Source of the DNA: JACKII01 sp965222315
Lineage (GTDB): Bacteria; Pseudomonadota; Alphaproteobacteria; Bin95
Assembly: GCA_965222315.1 (NCBI GenBank)
Contig: OZ244951.1
Span: 1,426,001-1,490,000 of the forward strand
Direction of reading: 5' to 3'
Length of the DNA stretch: 64,000 bases
A model generated the notes under the pieces. It was not told where the DNA came from, did no database searches, and saw nothing but the letters and a program-made list of their open reading frames with translations. Positions 16,269 to 23,967 of the stretch are shown here, in pieces. Made by a program: the position numbers and the translations under genes. How positions within the stretch are numbered: position 1 is the stretch's first letter; each line of letters starts with the position of its first letter.

Positions 16269-17248
16269 TATTCGCTATCCTCCGCGAGGGAGGCCATGTC
16301 GTCTTGCATATTGGCGAGCTGATGGCGGGTCAGCAGGTCGAGGCAGGCCATGCGGACGGCGACGCCCATCTCCACCTGTTCCGGAATGACCGAGCGGTTG
16401 ATGTCGTCGGCCACGTCCGAATCGATCTCGATGCCACGGTTCATGGGGCCGGGGTGCATGATGAGCGCGTCGGGCTTGGCGGCGCGCAGCTTCTCCGCAT
16501 CCAGGCCGTAATAGCGGAAATATTCGCGGCGCGACGGGATCAGGGCGCTTTCCATGCGCTCCGTCTGGACGCGCAGCATCATGACGATGTCGGCGTCCGC
16601 CAACCCTTCGGCCATGTTGGTGTAGACATCGACGCCGAGCCGGTCCACGTCCGCCGGCAGCAGCGTCGGCGGGGCCACGACGCGCACATAGGCGCCCATG
16701 GTGTGCAGCAGCAGGATGTTGGAGCGCGCGACGCGGGAATGCGCCACGTCTCCGCAAATGGCGACGTTCAAGCCGGCGAGCTTGCCCAGGCGGCGGCGGA
16801 TGGTCAGCGCGTCGAGCAGCGCCTGGGTCGGGTGCTCGTGCCAGCCGTCGCCCGCGTTGATGACGGAGCAGTCGACCTTTTCCGAGATAAGCTGCACTGC
16901 GCCCGAATGTGGATGGCGTACCACCAGGATATCCGGGTGCATGGCGTTCAGGGTCATCGCGGTGTCGAGCAGGGTCTCGCCCTTGTTGATGGCGCTGGCG
17001 CTGACCGCAATGTTGATCACGTCCGCCCCCAGCCGCTTGCCGGCCAGTTCGAAGGACGTGCGCGTGCGGGTCGAGCTTTCGAAGAACACGTTGATGATCG
17101 TGCGCCCGCGCAGGTCCGACCGTTTCTTGTCGGGGCCGCGGTTCAGATCCACGTAGCTTTCGGAAAGGTCGAGGATGGTGGTGATGGCATCGGGAGACAT
17201 GCCCTCGATGCCAAGGATGTGCTGATGCGGGAAGATGATGTCAGGCAT
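16268..17248 (-). CDS. pyrB: Aspartate carbamoyltransferase catalytic subunit
   Basis: Joins carbamoyl phosphate and aspartate to carbamoyl-aspartate, the committed pyrimidine step. 326 residues. The carbamoyl-phosphate site STRTRTSFELAGKRLG, the aspartate-site HPTQALLDALT and the MHPGPMNRG signature are intact. It overlaps the downstream pyrC homologue by one base, which fits a dodecameric PyrB/PyrC-like complex. No regulatory pyrI gene is adjacent. Confidence 0.96.
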   Translation of the reverse strand: MPDIIFPHQHILGIEGMSPDAITTILDLSESYVDLNRGPDKKRSDLRGRTIINVFFESSTRTRTSFELAGKRLGADVINIAVSASAINKGETLLDTAMTLNAMHPDILVVRHPHSGAVQLISEKVDCSVINAGDGWHEHPTQALLDALTIRRRLGKLAGLNVAICGDVAHSRVARSNILLLHTMGAYVRVVAPPTLLPADVDRLGVDVYTNMAEGLADADIVMMLRVQTERMESALIPSRREYFRYYGLDAEKLRAAKPDALIMHPGPMNRGIEIDSDVADDINRSVIPEQVEMGVAVRMACLDLLTRHQLANMQDDMASLAEDSE

Positions 17249-17564
17249 AAACGGGACGCTTACGCCGGAGTCGCGTGGGGGGCAAGGGGGAGGGGTTCGT
17301 TAGCCCCGTCCGTGTATCATTGCAGTGTTGGTAACTGTTTGAGCAGCCGCAAAAAGACCTGCGAAATGAGTGTCTTCAGACGCTCGCCGGGCATATTTTG
17401 CAGAGTCGCGGAAATGACGGGCAAATATCGGTGGTTTCCGAGACATTACACCGGGGCATGGAAAGCTACCGTACTCAGAGTGTCAAAACCTCGGTTCGAG
17501 ACCTTCGCGGATGATACGTTTTTGACCCGACCGCCGATGATGAAAAAAACCATTGTTTTCGATC
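17249..17564. other. Intergenic region upstream of pyrB
   Basis: No gene is seen in these 316 bases. They contain a small hairpin at 17368-17385 (GAGTGTC, loop TTCA, GACGCTC) and, on the minus strand just past the AEC transporter stop, a run of seven T preceded by a weak AAAAC/GTTTT stem that could end that transcript. A TTGACA occurs on the minus strand (17486-17481) but has no good -10 partner. No pyr attenuator is recognisable. Confidence 0.4.
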
Positions 17565-18482
17565 TTACCCCGCTAGCATCCAACCCGCCACCAGCGCGAC
17601 GCTCGCCATGCCGATGACATGCTGCATGGTGATGGCGCTCGCCATGGTCTGGGAATCGCCGCCCATCTGGCTTGCCAGCACATAGCCCGAAGGGGAGGAC
17701 GGGAGGGCTGCGGAAATCACCATCATCTGAGTCACCAGGAGCGGCAGGCCAACCGCCTGGCAGAGCAAATAGGCGAGCGGCGGCATGATCGCGAGCTTGA
17801 TCAGGGTGGCGAGAAGGCTCGGCGGGCCGGAGCGTTTTAGCGCCCGGAACTCCAGCGCTGCGCCCGCGGCCAGCAGGCCGACGGGGAGAGCCGCCTGGCC
17901 GATCAGGTCGAACAGCCCGAACGCCTCCACCATCGGCCCCAGGCCGGCCACGTTCAGCCCGACGCCCAGCGCCACGGCAATAATTACCGGGTTCTTGACG
18001 ACGGCGAGCGCTGTGCCTTTCAACGAGGTGCTGGCGCCGCTCGCCCGGACATAGACCATGATCGACAGGCTGCTGGTCAGCACGGGCCAGACCGATGTCA
18101 TCACGGCCACATAGGGCCAGACCTCGCCGCCCAGCATGGCGGGCATGATCGCGATCATGACGACGCCGTTCAGGCGGATGGAGGACTGGTGCACGCTCGC
18201 TGCGGTGCCTGGCGTGCTCCGCAGGAGCCAGCGGGCGGACCAGTAGGACAGCACTGCGATAATCAGGATCGTGCCGACGATGGGCACGACCATCTTCAGC
18301 ACCTCGGCGAAGGCGATGTCGCGGATGGCGACGTGGTGGACGATCAGCGCCGGCAGAAACAGGAAGAAAACGCTCTTTTCCGCCGCGGACCAAATGGGTT
18401 GCGGCACGCCCCGCACCTTCAAGAGATAGCCGAGCGCGATGGCGGCAACGACCGGCAGGATGGCAAGCGCGACGGTCGCCAT
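17565..18482 (-). CDS. AEC-family transporter
   Basis: 305-residue polytopic inner-membrane carrier of the auxin-efflux-carrier/bile-acid superfamily (PF03547 type), predicted to move small organic acids or amino-acid derivatives. About ten hydrophobic helices are visible, with the conserved helix-break VVKNPVIIAVALG and the C-terminal ALPSSPSGYVLASQMGGD motif. It ends three bases before the ruvX reading frame ends, and lies on the same strand, but no metabolic partner suggests a substrate. Confidence 0.9.
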   Translation of the reverse strand: MATVALAILPVVAAIALGYLLKVRGVPQPIWSAAEKSVFFLFLPALIVHHVAIRDIAFAEVLKMVVPIVGTILIIAVLSYWSARWLLRSTPGTAASVHQSSIRLNGVVMIAIMPAMLGGEVWPYVAVMTSVWPVLTSSLSIMVYVRASGASTSLKGTALAVVKNPVIIAVALGVGLNVAGLGPMVEAFGLFDLIGQAALPVGLLAAGAALEFRALKRSGPPSLLATLIKLAIMPPLAYLLCQAVGLPLLVTQMMVISAALPSSPSGYVLASQMGGDSQTMASAITMQHVIGMASVALVAGWMLAG

Positions 18483-18485
18483 GGT

Positions 18486-19076
18486 CTAGTTCTGGCCGTC
18501 TCCGCCGGGTTCGGCCTCTTCGTCAGTATCCTCGTCGTTGTCCTCGTCTTCGTCGTCGTCAGGAACCGGTGGCGCGATGAGGAAATCGAGGCAGCCTTGC
18601 AGGATGAAGGCGGCGGCCGTCTGGTCCACCAGTTCCTGCCGGCGGGAGCGGGAAAGGTCGGCTTCCTCCAGCAGTAGGCGCTCCGCCGCGACGGAGGAGA
18701 AGCGCTCGTCCCATAGGGCGACCGGCAGGTCGAAATGGCGGGAGAGGTTGTGTGCGAACTGGCGGCTCGCCTGGGCGCGCGGGCCCTGGCTGCCGTCCTG
18801 GTTCAGGGGCAAGCCGACGACGATGCCGCTGACGGCTTCGCCCCGCCAGAGGGCCTCCAGCCGTTCTGCGGTTTCGTAAAACCGCTGGGCCTTGCGCACC
18901 ACGCCGGCGGGGCTTGCAATGCGGCGGCCGGGGTCGGACAAGGCGACGCCGATTTTCCGGGAGCCCACGTCCAAGCCGGCGAGGCGCGTGTGACGCGGTA
19001 GCCCGGCGAGGTCGCTGGGCTTGCAAATCCGGGAGTGCTGGCTAGAGATGGGCTGAGCCCTCCTGACAAACGGCAA
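18486..19076 (-). CDS. ruvX: Holliday junction resolvase RuvX/YqgF
   Basis: RNase H-fold nuclease YqgF/RuvX, implicated in pre-16S rRNA 5' maturation. Catalytic motifs are intact: LAGLDVGSRKIGVALSD, VVGLPLNQDGSQG, WDERFSS and DQTAAAFILQ. The C-terminal tail after residue 170 is unusually acidic, nearly all Asp/Glu. The start is uncertain: the only upstream canonical codon is TTG at 19076, but an AGGAGG sits inside the reading frame and is nine bases upstream of an ATC, suggesting a shorter protein. The gene is divergent from gatC, with at least 20 bases between them. Confidence 0.92.
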   Translation of the reverse strand: MPFVRRAQPISSQHSRICKPSDLAGLPRHTRLAGLDVGSRKIGVALSDPGRRIASPAGVVRKAQRFYETAERLEALWRGEAVSGIVVGLPLNQDGSQGPRAQASRQFAHNLSRHFDLPVALWDERFSSVAAERLLLEEADLSRSRRQELVDQTAAAFILQGCLDFLIAPPVPDDDEDEDNDEDTDEEAEPGGDGQN

Positions 19077-19096
19077 ATTACAAAAGGAATGCGCAT

Positions 19097-19384
19097 ATGG
19101 CGCTGGATCAGGCGACGGTGGCGCGCATCGCCAACCTGGCCCGCATTAAGGTGAGTGACGACGAACTGCAAGCCTGGGCGAGCGACCTGTCGGCAATCAT
19201 CACCTTTGTCGAGCAATTGGACGAGGTCAATGTGGATGGTGTTGAGCCGATGACCGGCGTCGGCGATTTCCCGCTGCCGCTGCGCAAGGACGAGGTGACG
19301 GACGGCGGCTATGCCGACGCTGTGACCGGCAATGCGCCGGCCGGTGCGGACCACTTCTACGCCGTGCCGAAGGTGGTCGAATAA
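19097..19384 (+). CDS. gatC: Asp-tRNA(Asn)/Glu-tRNA(Gln) amidotransferase subunit C
   Basis: 95-residue small subunit that stabilises GatA in the GatCAB complex. Typical sequence: ATVARIANLARIKVSDDELQ, then the linker VEPMTGVGDFPLPLRKDEVTDG. AAAGGA lies nine bases upstream of the ATG. It overlaps gatA by one base (TAATG). The complex amidates misacylated Glu-tRNA(Gln) and/or Asp-tRNA(Asn). Confidence 0.96.
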   Translation: MALDQATVARIANLARIKVSDDELQAWASDLSAIITFVEQLDEVNVDGVEPMTGVGDFPLPLRKDEVTDGGYADAVTGNAPAGADHFYAVPKVVE

Positions 19385-20859
19385 TGAGCAAGCTGACCGA
19401 TCTGACCATTGCGGGCGCGCGGGCAGGGCTGGATGCCGGCGAGTTTTCAGCTCGTGAGTTGGCCCAGGCGCACATAGAGGTGATGCAGCAGCACAAGACG
19501 CTGAACGCCTTCATCACGGAAACGCCGGAAGTGGCGCTGGCGGCTGCGGACGAGGCCGACGCCCGTCGCGCGAAGGGCGAGAGCGCCGGGCCGATGGACG
19601 GTGTGCCGATCGCCATGAAGGACCTGTTCTGCACCGAAGGGGTGCGCTCCACCGCGGGCAGCCACATTCTGGAGCCCTTCGTCCCGCCCTATGAAAGCAC
19701 GGTCTCAGGCAAGTTGAAGGCGGGCGGCTCGGTCATGCTGGGCAAGGCGAACCTGGATGAGTTCGCCATGGGCTCGGCCAATATCACGTCGTACTTTGGG
19801 CCGGTGACGAATCCCTGGGTTGCCGGTGGTGGCGATAACCGGCAGCGGGTGCCGGGTGGCTCGTCAGGCGGCTCGGCGGCGGCGGTGGCGGCGCGGATCG
19901 CGATTGCCGCGACCGGCACGGATACCGGCGGCTCGATCCGGCAGCCGGCTTCGTTCTGCGGCATTGTCGGCATGAAGCCGACCTATGGCCGCTGCTCGCG
20001 CTGGGGGATTGTGGCGTTTGCCTCCTCCCTGGACCAGGCCGGGCCGATGACCCGCACGGTGGAAGACGCGGCCACCATGCTGCAGGTGATGGCGGGGCAC
20101 GATCCGAAGGACTCCACGTCCGCGCCCTATGATTTGCCGGATTTCAACGGAAAGCTGCGGGCCGGTGTGAAGGGCATGCGCATCGGCGTGCCAAAGGAAT
20201 ATCGAGTCGACGGCATGCCGGCCGAAATCGACCGCATCTGGAACCAAGGGGCGGCGTGGCTGAAGGAGCAGGGGGCGGAGATTGTCGATATCTCCCTGCC
20301 GCATACCAAGTACGCCCTGCCGACCTACTACATCATCGCGCCCGCCGAGGCGTCGTCGAACCTGGCACGGTACGATGGTGTGCGATACGGCCTGCGGGTC
20401 GAGGGCAAAGACCTGAAAGAGATGTACGAGAACACCCGCGCCGAGGGCTTCGGGGCGGAGGTGAAGCGGCGCATCATGATCGGCACCTATGTGTTGAGCG
20501 CTGGCTATTACGACGCCTATTACCTTAAGGCGCAGAAGGTGCGCTCGCTGATCCTGAAGGACTTCACGGACGCGTTCGAGAGTGTGGACGCCATCCTGAC
20601 ACCGACCGCGCCGAGCGCCGCGTTTGTGCTGGGCGAGAAGCAGGACGATCCGGTGGCCATGTACCTGAACGACGTGTTCACGGTGCCGGCCAGCATGGCG
20701 GGCCTGCCGGCGATCAGCGTGCCGGGGGGCTTGAGCGATGAGGGCCTGCCCTTGGGCCTGCACCTGATCGGCAAGCCCTTCGACGAAGTGACGCTGTTCC
20801 AGACCGCTCAGGCGCTGGAGGATGCGGCAGGGTTTGAGGCAAGGCCGGCGGGGTATTAA
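19384..20859 (+). CDS. gatA: Asp-tRNA(Asn)/Glu-tRNA(Gln) amidotransferase subunit A
   Basis: 491-residue amidase-signature glutaminase that releases ammonia for tRNA amidation. The Ser-cisSer-Lys triad is present: Lys in PIAMKDLFCTEG, cis-Ser in the PGGSSGGSAAAVA glycine/serine loop and the nucleophile Ser in DTGGSIRQPASFCG. It is coupled to gatC by a one-base overlap. A short palindromic repeat separates it from gatB. Confidence 0.97.
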   Translation: MSKLTDLTIAGARAGLDAGEFSARELAQAHIEVMQQHKTLNAFITETPEVALAAADEADARRAKGESAGPMDGVPIAMKDLFCTEGVRSTAGSHILEPFVPPYESTVSGKLKAGGSVMLGKANLDEFAMGSANITSYFGPVTNPWVAGGGDNRQRVPGGSSGGSAAAVAARIAIAATGTDTGGSIRQPASFCGIVGMKPTYGRCSRWGIVAFASSLDQAGPMTRTVEDAATMLQVMAGHDPKDSTSAPYDLPDFNGKLRAGVKGMRIGVPKEYRVDGMPAEIDRIWNQGAAWLKEQGAEIVDISLPHTKYALPTYYIIAPAEASSNLARYDGVRYGLRVEGKDLKEMYENTRAEGFGAEVKRRIMIGTYVLSAGYYDAYYLKAQKVRSLILKDFTDAFESVDAILTPTAPSAAFVLGEKQDDPVAMYLNDVFTVPASMAGLPAISVPGGLSDEGLPLGLHLIGKPFDEVTLFQTAQALEDAAGFEARPAGY

Positions 20860-20866
20860 CGCTGGC

Positions 20867-20902
20867 CGTCATTGCGAGAAGCCGCAGGCGAAGCAATCTA
20901 GG
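20867..20902. repeat. REP-like palindrome between gatA and gatB
   Basis: CGTCATTGCGAGAAGCCGCA followed by GGCGAAGCAATCTAG: the ends ATTGC and GCAAT are inverted, giving an imperfect hairpin. The sequence is of the widespread GTCATTGCGAG-type intergenic repeat seen in many proteobacteria. It lies inside the gatCAB operon, where it could tune gatB expression or mRNA stability. Confidence 0.7.
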
Positions 20903-20950
20903 GTTCAGGCAGTTGCAGGCCGCAGACAGGTACGGATTGGTAGGACGAAC

Positions 20951-22423
20951 ATGGCAGACCTTCTAGAAACACCGAAGCGCCTCAAAGGCGAAACCGGCGA
21001 GTGGGAGATGGTGATCGGGCTGGAGGTGCATGCCCAGGTTACCTCGAACGCGAAGCTGTTCTCCGGCGCGGCAACGTCGTTCGGGGAGAAGCCGAATACC
21101 AACGTCTCTTTGGTGGATGCGGCCTTTCCGGGCATGTTGCCGGTGCTCAACGAGCGCTGCGTGGAACAGGCGGTGAAGACCGGGCTCGGCATCAACGGCA
21201 CGGTCAACAAATACTCGCGCTTCGACCGGAAGAACTATTTCTACGCGGACCTGCCGCAGGGCTACCAGATCAGCCAGTTCGAGCACCCGATCGTCACCGG
21301 CGGCTATGTCGATGTGGAACCGGACGGGGAGGTGCCCAAGCGCATCGGCGTGACCCGCCTGCATGTGGAGCAGGATGCGGGCAAGTCCCTGCATGACCAG
21401 CACCCGACCCAATCCTATATCGACCTGAACCGCTCCGGCACGGCGCTGATGGAAATCGTCTCCGAGCCGGACATGCGGTCGGCTGAGCAGGCGACGGCCT
21501 ACCTGACCAAGTTGCGGCAGGTGCTGCGTTACCTGGGAACCTGCGATGGCAACATGGAGCAGGGCTCCATGCGTTGCGATATCAACGTCTCCGTGCGGCA
21601 TCCGGGCGATGAGCTGGGTACGCGCTGCGAGGTGAAGAACGTCAATTCCATCCGCTTTGTGCGGCAGGCCATCGAGTATGAGGCGCGCCGCCAGATCAGG
21701 CTGATCGAGCAGGGCGGCGAAGTGGTGCAGGAAACCCGGCTCTACGATCCGAACAAGGGCGAGACGCGCTCCATGCGCTCCAAGGAGGACGCGCACGACT
21801 ACCGCTATTTCCCGGACCCCGACCTGCTGCCGCTGCGCCTGGAAGACAGCTTCATTGAACAGGTGCGGGCCAATATGCCGGAACTGCCGGATGAGAAGCG
21901 CGCGCGTTTCGTGAAGGAATATGGCATTGCCGACTACGACGCCTGGGTGATGACGGCGGATCAGGCGACGGCGGACTTCTTTGAAGGCGTGGTGAAAGGC
22001 CGGGACGCCCGGTTGGCGACGAGCTGGATTACTGGCGACTACTTCGCCTACCTGAACCGCGAAGGCTATGACGTGACCACCGCGCCGATTGGGGCGGAAA
22101 AGCTGGGTGGGCTGCTGGACCTGATCGCGGACGATACGATCAGCGGCAGGATTGCCAAGGACGTCTTCGAAGCGATGATCGAGAGCGGCAAGGATGCTGC
22201 GGCCATCGTGGAAGAAAAGGGCCTGAAGCAGATCACCGACACCGGCGCGATCGAAGGCATTATCGACGACATCATCGCCAAGAACGAAGACAAGGTTGCC
22301 GAATACCGGGGCGGCAAGGACAAGCTGCTTGGCTTCTTTGTCGGGCAGGTGATGAAGGCGACCCAGGGCAAGGCCAACCCGGCCCTAGTCAATCAATTGC
22401 TGAAGCCGAAGCTGGACGGGTAG
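20951..22423 (+). CDS. gatB: Asp-tRNA(Asn)/Glu-tRNA(Gln) amidotransferase subunit B
   Basis: 490-residue tRNA-binding and kinase subunit that activates the misacylated residue with ATP before amidation. The N-terminal GLEVHAQV, KLFSGA and FDRKNYFYADLPQGYQISQ signatures and the C-terminal YqeY-like tail (IEGIIDDIIAKNEDKVAEYR) are present. The start is ATG 20951; a reading from 20822 would run through the intergenic repeat and the gatA end and is rejected. Confidence 0.97.
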   Translation: MADLLETPKRLKGETGEWEMVIGLEVHAQVTSNAKLFSGAATSFGEKPNTNVSLVDAAFPGMLPVLNERCVEQAVKTGLGINGTVNKYSRFDRKNYFYADLPQGYQISQFEHPIVTGGYVDVEPDGEVPKRIGVTRLHVEQDAGKSLHDQHPTQSYIDLNRSGTALMEIVSEPDMRSAEQATAYLTKLRQVLRYLGTCDGNMEQGSMRCDINVSVRHPGDELGTRCEVKNVNSIRFVRQAIEYEARRQIRLIEQGGEVVQETRLYDPNKGETRSMRSKEDAHDYRYFPDPDLLPLRLEDSFIEQVRANMPELPDEKRARFVKEYGIADYDAWVMTADQATADFFEGVVKGRDARLATSWITGDYFAYLNREGYDVTTAPIGAEKLGGLLDLIADDTISGRIAKDVFEAMIESGKDAAAIVEEKGLKQITDTGAIEGIIDDIIAKNEDKVAEYRGGKDKLLGFFVGQVMKATQGKANPALVNQLLKPKLDG

Positions 22424-22431
22424 ACGAGGTC

Positions 22432-22462
22432 CCGTCCCGCGCTGGCATTTGCTGCGGGACGG
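22432..22462 (+). terminator. Hairpin downstream of gatB
   Basis: CCGTCCCGC and GCGGGACGG form a perfect 9-bp stem with a 13-base loop, starting eight bases after the gatB stop. There is no strong U-tract, so it is a probable rather than certain transcription end for gatCAB. Confidence 0.5.
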
Positions 22463-22698
22463 CTTATCGGATTGCGCTCATGCATACCGCTCCGACTCTC
22501 TGATCCGGGGTGGCGGCCAGGCTTCTTCATAACGCCTCCCACCAAGCACTGATGTTGAGCAAAAAAGCGCCGAAGAAGCTGATGGCGGCTATGATGCTCA
22601 CAAACGCTGTTGCTCCGAGAATCTGGAGCGCGAACGTCCTCCCTGCATGGCCTCGCGCTTTCGCAGAACCAAAGGGTGTGTGTTGGATGCGTATTGCT

Positions 22699-22932
22699 TC
22701 AGGCCACCCGCATTTGCCGGTCGGTGACGCTGAGAGGCAAGGCCGGTGGTTCGGGCAGGCCCAGAATGGTGGTTAGCTGTTCCCGGGTTTTCTGGAGCTG
22801 GCGAAGTTCGCGGGCGTCTTCCCGGTCGTAAATTTCCACGTGGCCCAGGCGGATTTCGACCAGGTCCAACAGTGTTTCCAGGCTTTCCCGGCTGAGGTTT
22901 TCGGCAGAGGCTGACCGGCGGTGACGTGCCAT
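22699..22932 (-). CDS. Small conserved-looking hypothetical protein
   Basis: 77-residue soluble protein, mostly helical by composition, with a basic N-terminus (MARHRRSAS) and a charged central region (LLDLVEIRLGHVEIYDRED then ARELRQLQKTREQL). GGGAG precedes the ATG at 22932 by about six bases. No family is recognised. It lies downstream of the GlsB-type gene on the same strand, separated by 90 bases containing a run of eight T. It is a likely real gene because of codon pattern and ribosome site. Confidence 0.6.
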   Translation of the reverse strand: MARHRRSASAENLSRESLETLLDLVEIRLGHVEIYDREDARELRQLQKTREQLTTILGLPEPPALPLSVTDRQMRVA

Positions 22933-23022
22933 GATGTTCTCCCATTTGGCTTGGTTAAGGCCAAACCTAATGGGAGTTTCCTAAGGGTTCGCTAATTGTA
23001 CTCGAAAAAAAAGCGGCTGGTC

Positions 23023-23280
23023 TCAGTCCATGTTCTTTTTGATGATGCGCCAGCCGACCAGCAGGATTACCGCGCCGATGACGGACATGACGATGCCGCC
23101 AATCGTAAACGCCCCGAGCGCCCCCATTCCAAACTGAATAGCGAGCCATTTGCCGACAAAACTGCCGGCGATGCCGATCAGGATCGTGACGATGATGCCG
23201 CCGGGATCGCGTCCCGGAACAACCCATTTGGCCAGCAGGCCGACGATCAGGCCCGCGAGAATTGTACCGATTATACCCAT
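23023..23280 (-). CDS. GlsB/YeaQ/YmgE family stress-response membrane protein
   Basis: 85-residue transglycosylase-associated-like membrane protein with three hydrophobic helices: MGIIGTILAGLIVGLLAKWV, then the family motif PGRDPGGIIVTILIGIAGSF, then VIGAVILLVGWRIIKK. The family is often induced in general stress. The start chosen is ATG 23280, preceded by GAGAGAAAA; the reading to 23313 adds eleven charged residues before the membrane helix and is less likely. Confidence 0.92.
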   Translation of the reverse strand: MGIIGTILAGLIVGLLAKWVVPGRDPGGIIVTILIGIAGSFVGKWLAIQFGMGALGAFTIGGIVMSVIGAVILLVGWRIIKKNMD

Positions 23281-23328
23281 GGTGTTTTCTCTCTCTCTGT
23301 CGGTAGCCCGCATTGTAGCGGTGTTCGG

Positions 23329-23967
23329 TTAACCCACCAACACAATGTGCAGGTAGCGGGGGCCGTGGGCGCCACGGATGTTGACGGCCTCGATATCCGC
23401 GGTTCCGCTGGTGCCGGTGACGAGCGACAGGATTCGAGGCAAGTCAGGCGAACCGGGCGCAAAGACGCTTTCCAGGTAGCGGCCGATCTGTCCGCGCGGC
23501 ACGACCGCGACGTGATGCAGGCCGAGGAAGTTATGCAGCATCGGTGTTTCGGGGCCGGAGCGGAAAATCAGGCTGCCGGTTTCCGCCACGCCGCCTTCCG
23601 CCAAGGTCACGGCACAGGGTTGGTTCGCGCCGATTTCGGTGGTGGTTTGAATATCGCCCCAATTCAATTCGGCCAATGCGGGCGCAACCGCGATTTCGCG
23701 TGTCAGGCTCTCGCGCGCAAGATAGGCGGCAACGGCCTGGGGCACGTCTTCCAGCGCAGCGACTTCAACCACTGTGGCCGTCAGGCGCTCGGAGGAAGCC
23801 ATGGCCTTGAAGCGGGTGATGGTATCCTGCTCCGGTATGGGCGGCTGGCTCGCGCTCTCGTCCGGCAGGATGGCGGCGCGCTCTGTGGCGATGACCTCTG
23901 GCGAGGGCAGGGCACTGCCGCGGGCTTCGGCGATGCGGCTGAGGATGCGGTCGCGGGCGCTGGTCAT
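23329..23967 (-). CDS. lutC: Lactate utilization protein C (LUD domain)
   Basis: 212-residue LUD-domain protein. In the LutABC complex it works with the two iron-sulfur proteins to oxidise L-lactate to pyruvate. Features are the SARDRILSRI N-terminus, the VTLAEGGVAETGSLIFRSG nucleotide-loop-like motif and VTGTSGTADIE near the C-terminus. Its ATG overlaps the lutB stop (ATGA), marking a single operon lutA-lutB-lutC. Confidence 0.92.
   Translation of the reverse strand: MTSARDRILSRIAEARGSALPSPEVIATERAAILPDESASQPPIPEQDTITRFKAMASSERLTATVVEVAALEDVPQAVAAYLARESLTREIAVAPALAELNWGDIQTTTEIGANQPCAVTLAEGGVAETGSLIFRSGPETPMLHNFLGLHHVAVVPRGQIGRYLESVFAPGSPDLPRILSLVTGTSGTADIEAVNIRGAHGPRYLHIVLVG

Noticed and set aside
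17458..17486. pyrB promoter based on TTGACA at 17486-17481
   Set aside because: The spacing-compatible -10 (TTCCAT) is poor, so it is mentioned only in the intergenic note.
16304..17617. 437-codon plus-strand ORF opposite pyrB
   Set aside because: Shadow frame; pyrB has every family motif.
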